Source: Deltaproteobacteria bacterium UBA5799
Lineage (GTDB): Bacteria > Desulfobacterota > GWC2-55-46
Direction: 5' to 3'
DNA: 5,671 bases
Assembly: GCA_002418185.1 (NCBI GenBank)
Contig: DIDN01000126.1
Location: forward strand, 1-5,671
Position numbers and translations under genes: made by a program. The notes below the pieces were generated by a model. It ran no database searches, had not been told where the DNA came from, and worked only from the letters and a program-made list of their open reading frames with translations. Below are positions 5,429 through 5,671 of the stretch, in pieces (position 1 is the first letter of the stretch; the number at the start of each line of letters is the position of its first letter).

Positions 5429-5671
5429 CTATGCGGACGCGGAGTTGAACTTCCTCCTCCGGGCCTCCAGGAACGGGTTCTTGACGTCCCTGAACCTGTA
5501 GGTCTGCCCGGCGGAACCCTGTACGTTCAGCCCTTCCCTGAGGAGCCTGTCGAGCTCCTCCCTCGGCATGGTGCGCCAGGACGCGGGGTCCGAAAGGTTG
5601 TGGCGGGCAGCCCCGGAGGCGAACCTCGCGCCCTGCGAGCCTGCGCCGGTCCCGGCTGACGGCCTGAGATG
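5429..5671 (-). CDS. C-terminal end of protein upstream of capsid gene (possible scaffold), partial
   Basis: Only the last 80 residues are visible; the 5' end lies outside the window. The visible part starts with a Gly/Ala/Ser-rich flexible segment (SAGTGAGSQGARFASGAAR), then a helix (PREELDRLLREGLNV), then a basic tail (NPFLEARRRKFNSASA), TAG at 5429-5431. The gene immediately before the capsid gene is often the scaffolding protein or the maturation protease-scaffold fusion, and a C-terminal basic helix that contacts capsid protein is known in scaffolds such as P22's. No protease residues are visible in this part, so both options, and an unrelated protein, remain open. It has the same AGG-rich codon use as its neighbours. 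Confidence 0.7.
   Translation of the reverse strand, partial: HLRPSAGTGAGSQGARFASGAARHNLSDPASWRTMPREELDRLLREGLNVQGSAGQTYRFRDVKNPFLEARRRKFNSASA

Noticed and set aside
4215..5501. 428-codon open frame on the plus strand
   Set aside because: It is antisense to the capsid gene and the 123-residue gene, rich in Arg, Gly and Pro, with no domain pattern or ribosome site. Open antisense frames are common in GC-rich coding DNA.
1..5671. CRISPR array, tRNA, IS element, defence or anti-defence gene
   Set aside because: No regularly spaced repeats, no cloverleaf sequence, no transposase or terminal inverted repeats, and no spare coding space; the whole window is filled with structural genes.

Overview
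The window is the head-to-tail part of a structural (late) gene cluster from a tailed double-stranded DNA phage or prophage, most likely a long non-contractile-tail (siphovirus) type. Every convincing gene lies on the minus strand, so the biological order runs from high to low coordinates. The order is: C-terminus of a gene upstream of the capsid (5429-5671, possibly scaffold), HK97-fold-like major capsid protein (4533-5396), two unidentified small genes (4113-4484 and 3964-4116), a head-tail adaptor/connector-like protein (3058-3942), a tail-terminator-like protein (2609-3061), the tail tube protein (1430-2521), a tail assembly chaperone pair expressed through a predicted -1 ribosomal frameshift (1000-1374 short form, 575-1374 long form), and the start of the tape measure protein (1-609, running off the left edge). 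This is the classic capsid > connector > terminator > tube > chaperone (G/GT) > tape measure order.

The genes are tightly packed. There are ATGA overlaps at 4113-4116 and 3058-3061, a 35-base overlap between the long chaperone form and the tape measure gene, and gaps of only 21 to 87 bases elsewhere. There is no gene-free stretch over 300 bases, and I see no promoter, tRNA, IS element or CRISPR array. The cluster looks like one co-transcribed unit with good Shine-Dalgarno sites (AGGAGG, GGAGG, GAGGGG), so the host uses standard bacterial initiation. The one strong intergenic structure is a perfect 10-bp GC-rich hairpin just after the capsid gene.

The DNA is GC-rich. Arginine is very often AGG and isoleucine often ATA, a pattern unlike enterobacteria or pseudomonads. 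A GC-rich bacterium from a less familiar phylum is possible, but I cannot name the host. No integrase, portal or terminase is in view, so prophage and free phage cannot be told apart.

The strongest finding is the frameshift. A textbook A AAA AAC heptamer (1003-1009) sits directly before the stop of the 124-residue chaperone. The -1 frame beyond it stays open for 142 codons, its first 64 codons contain no ATG, GTG or TTG that looks like a start with a ribosome site, and a 10-bp stem begins 7 bases downstream of the heptamer. The extension is unusually cysteine-rich. The mechanism is known from lambda gpG/gpGT; this particular fusion appears to be a divergent member.
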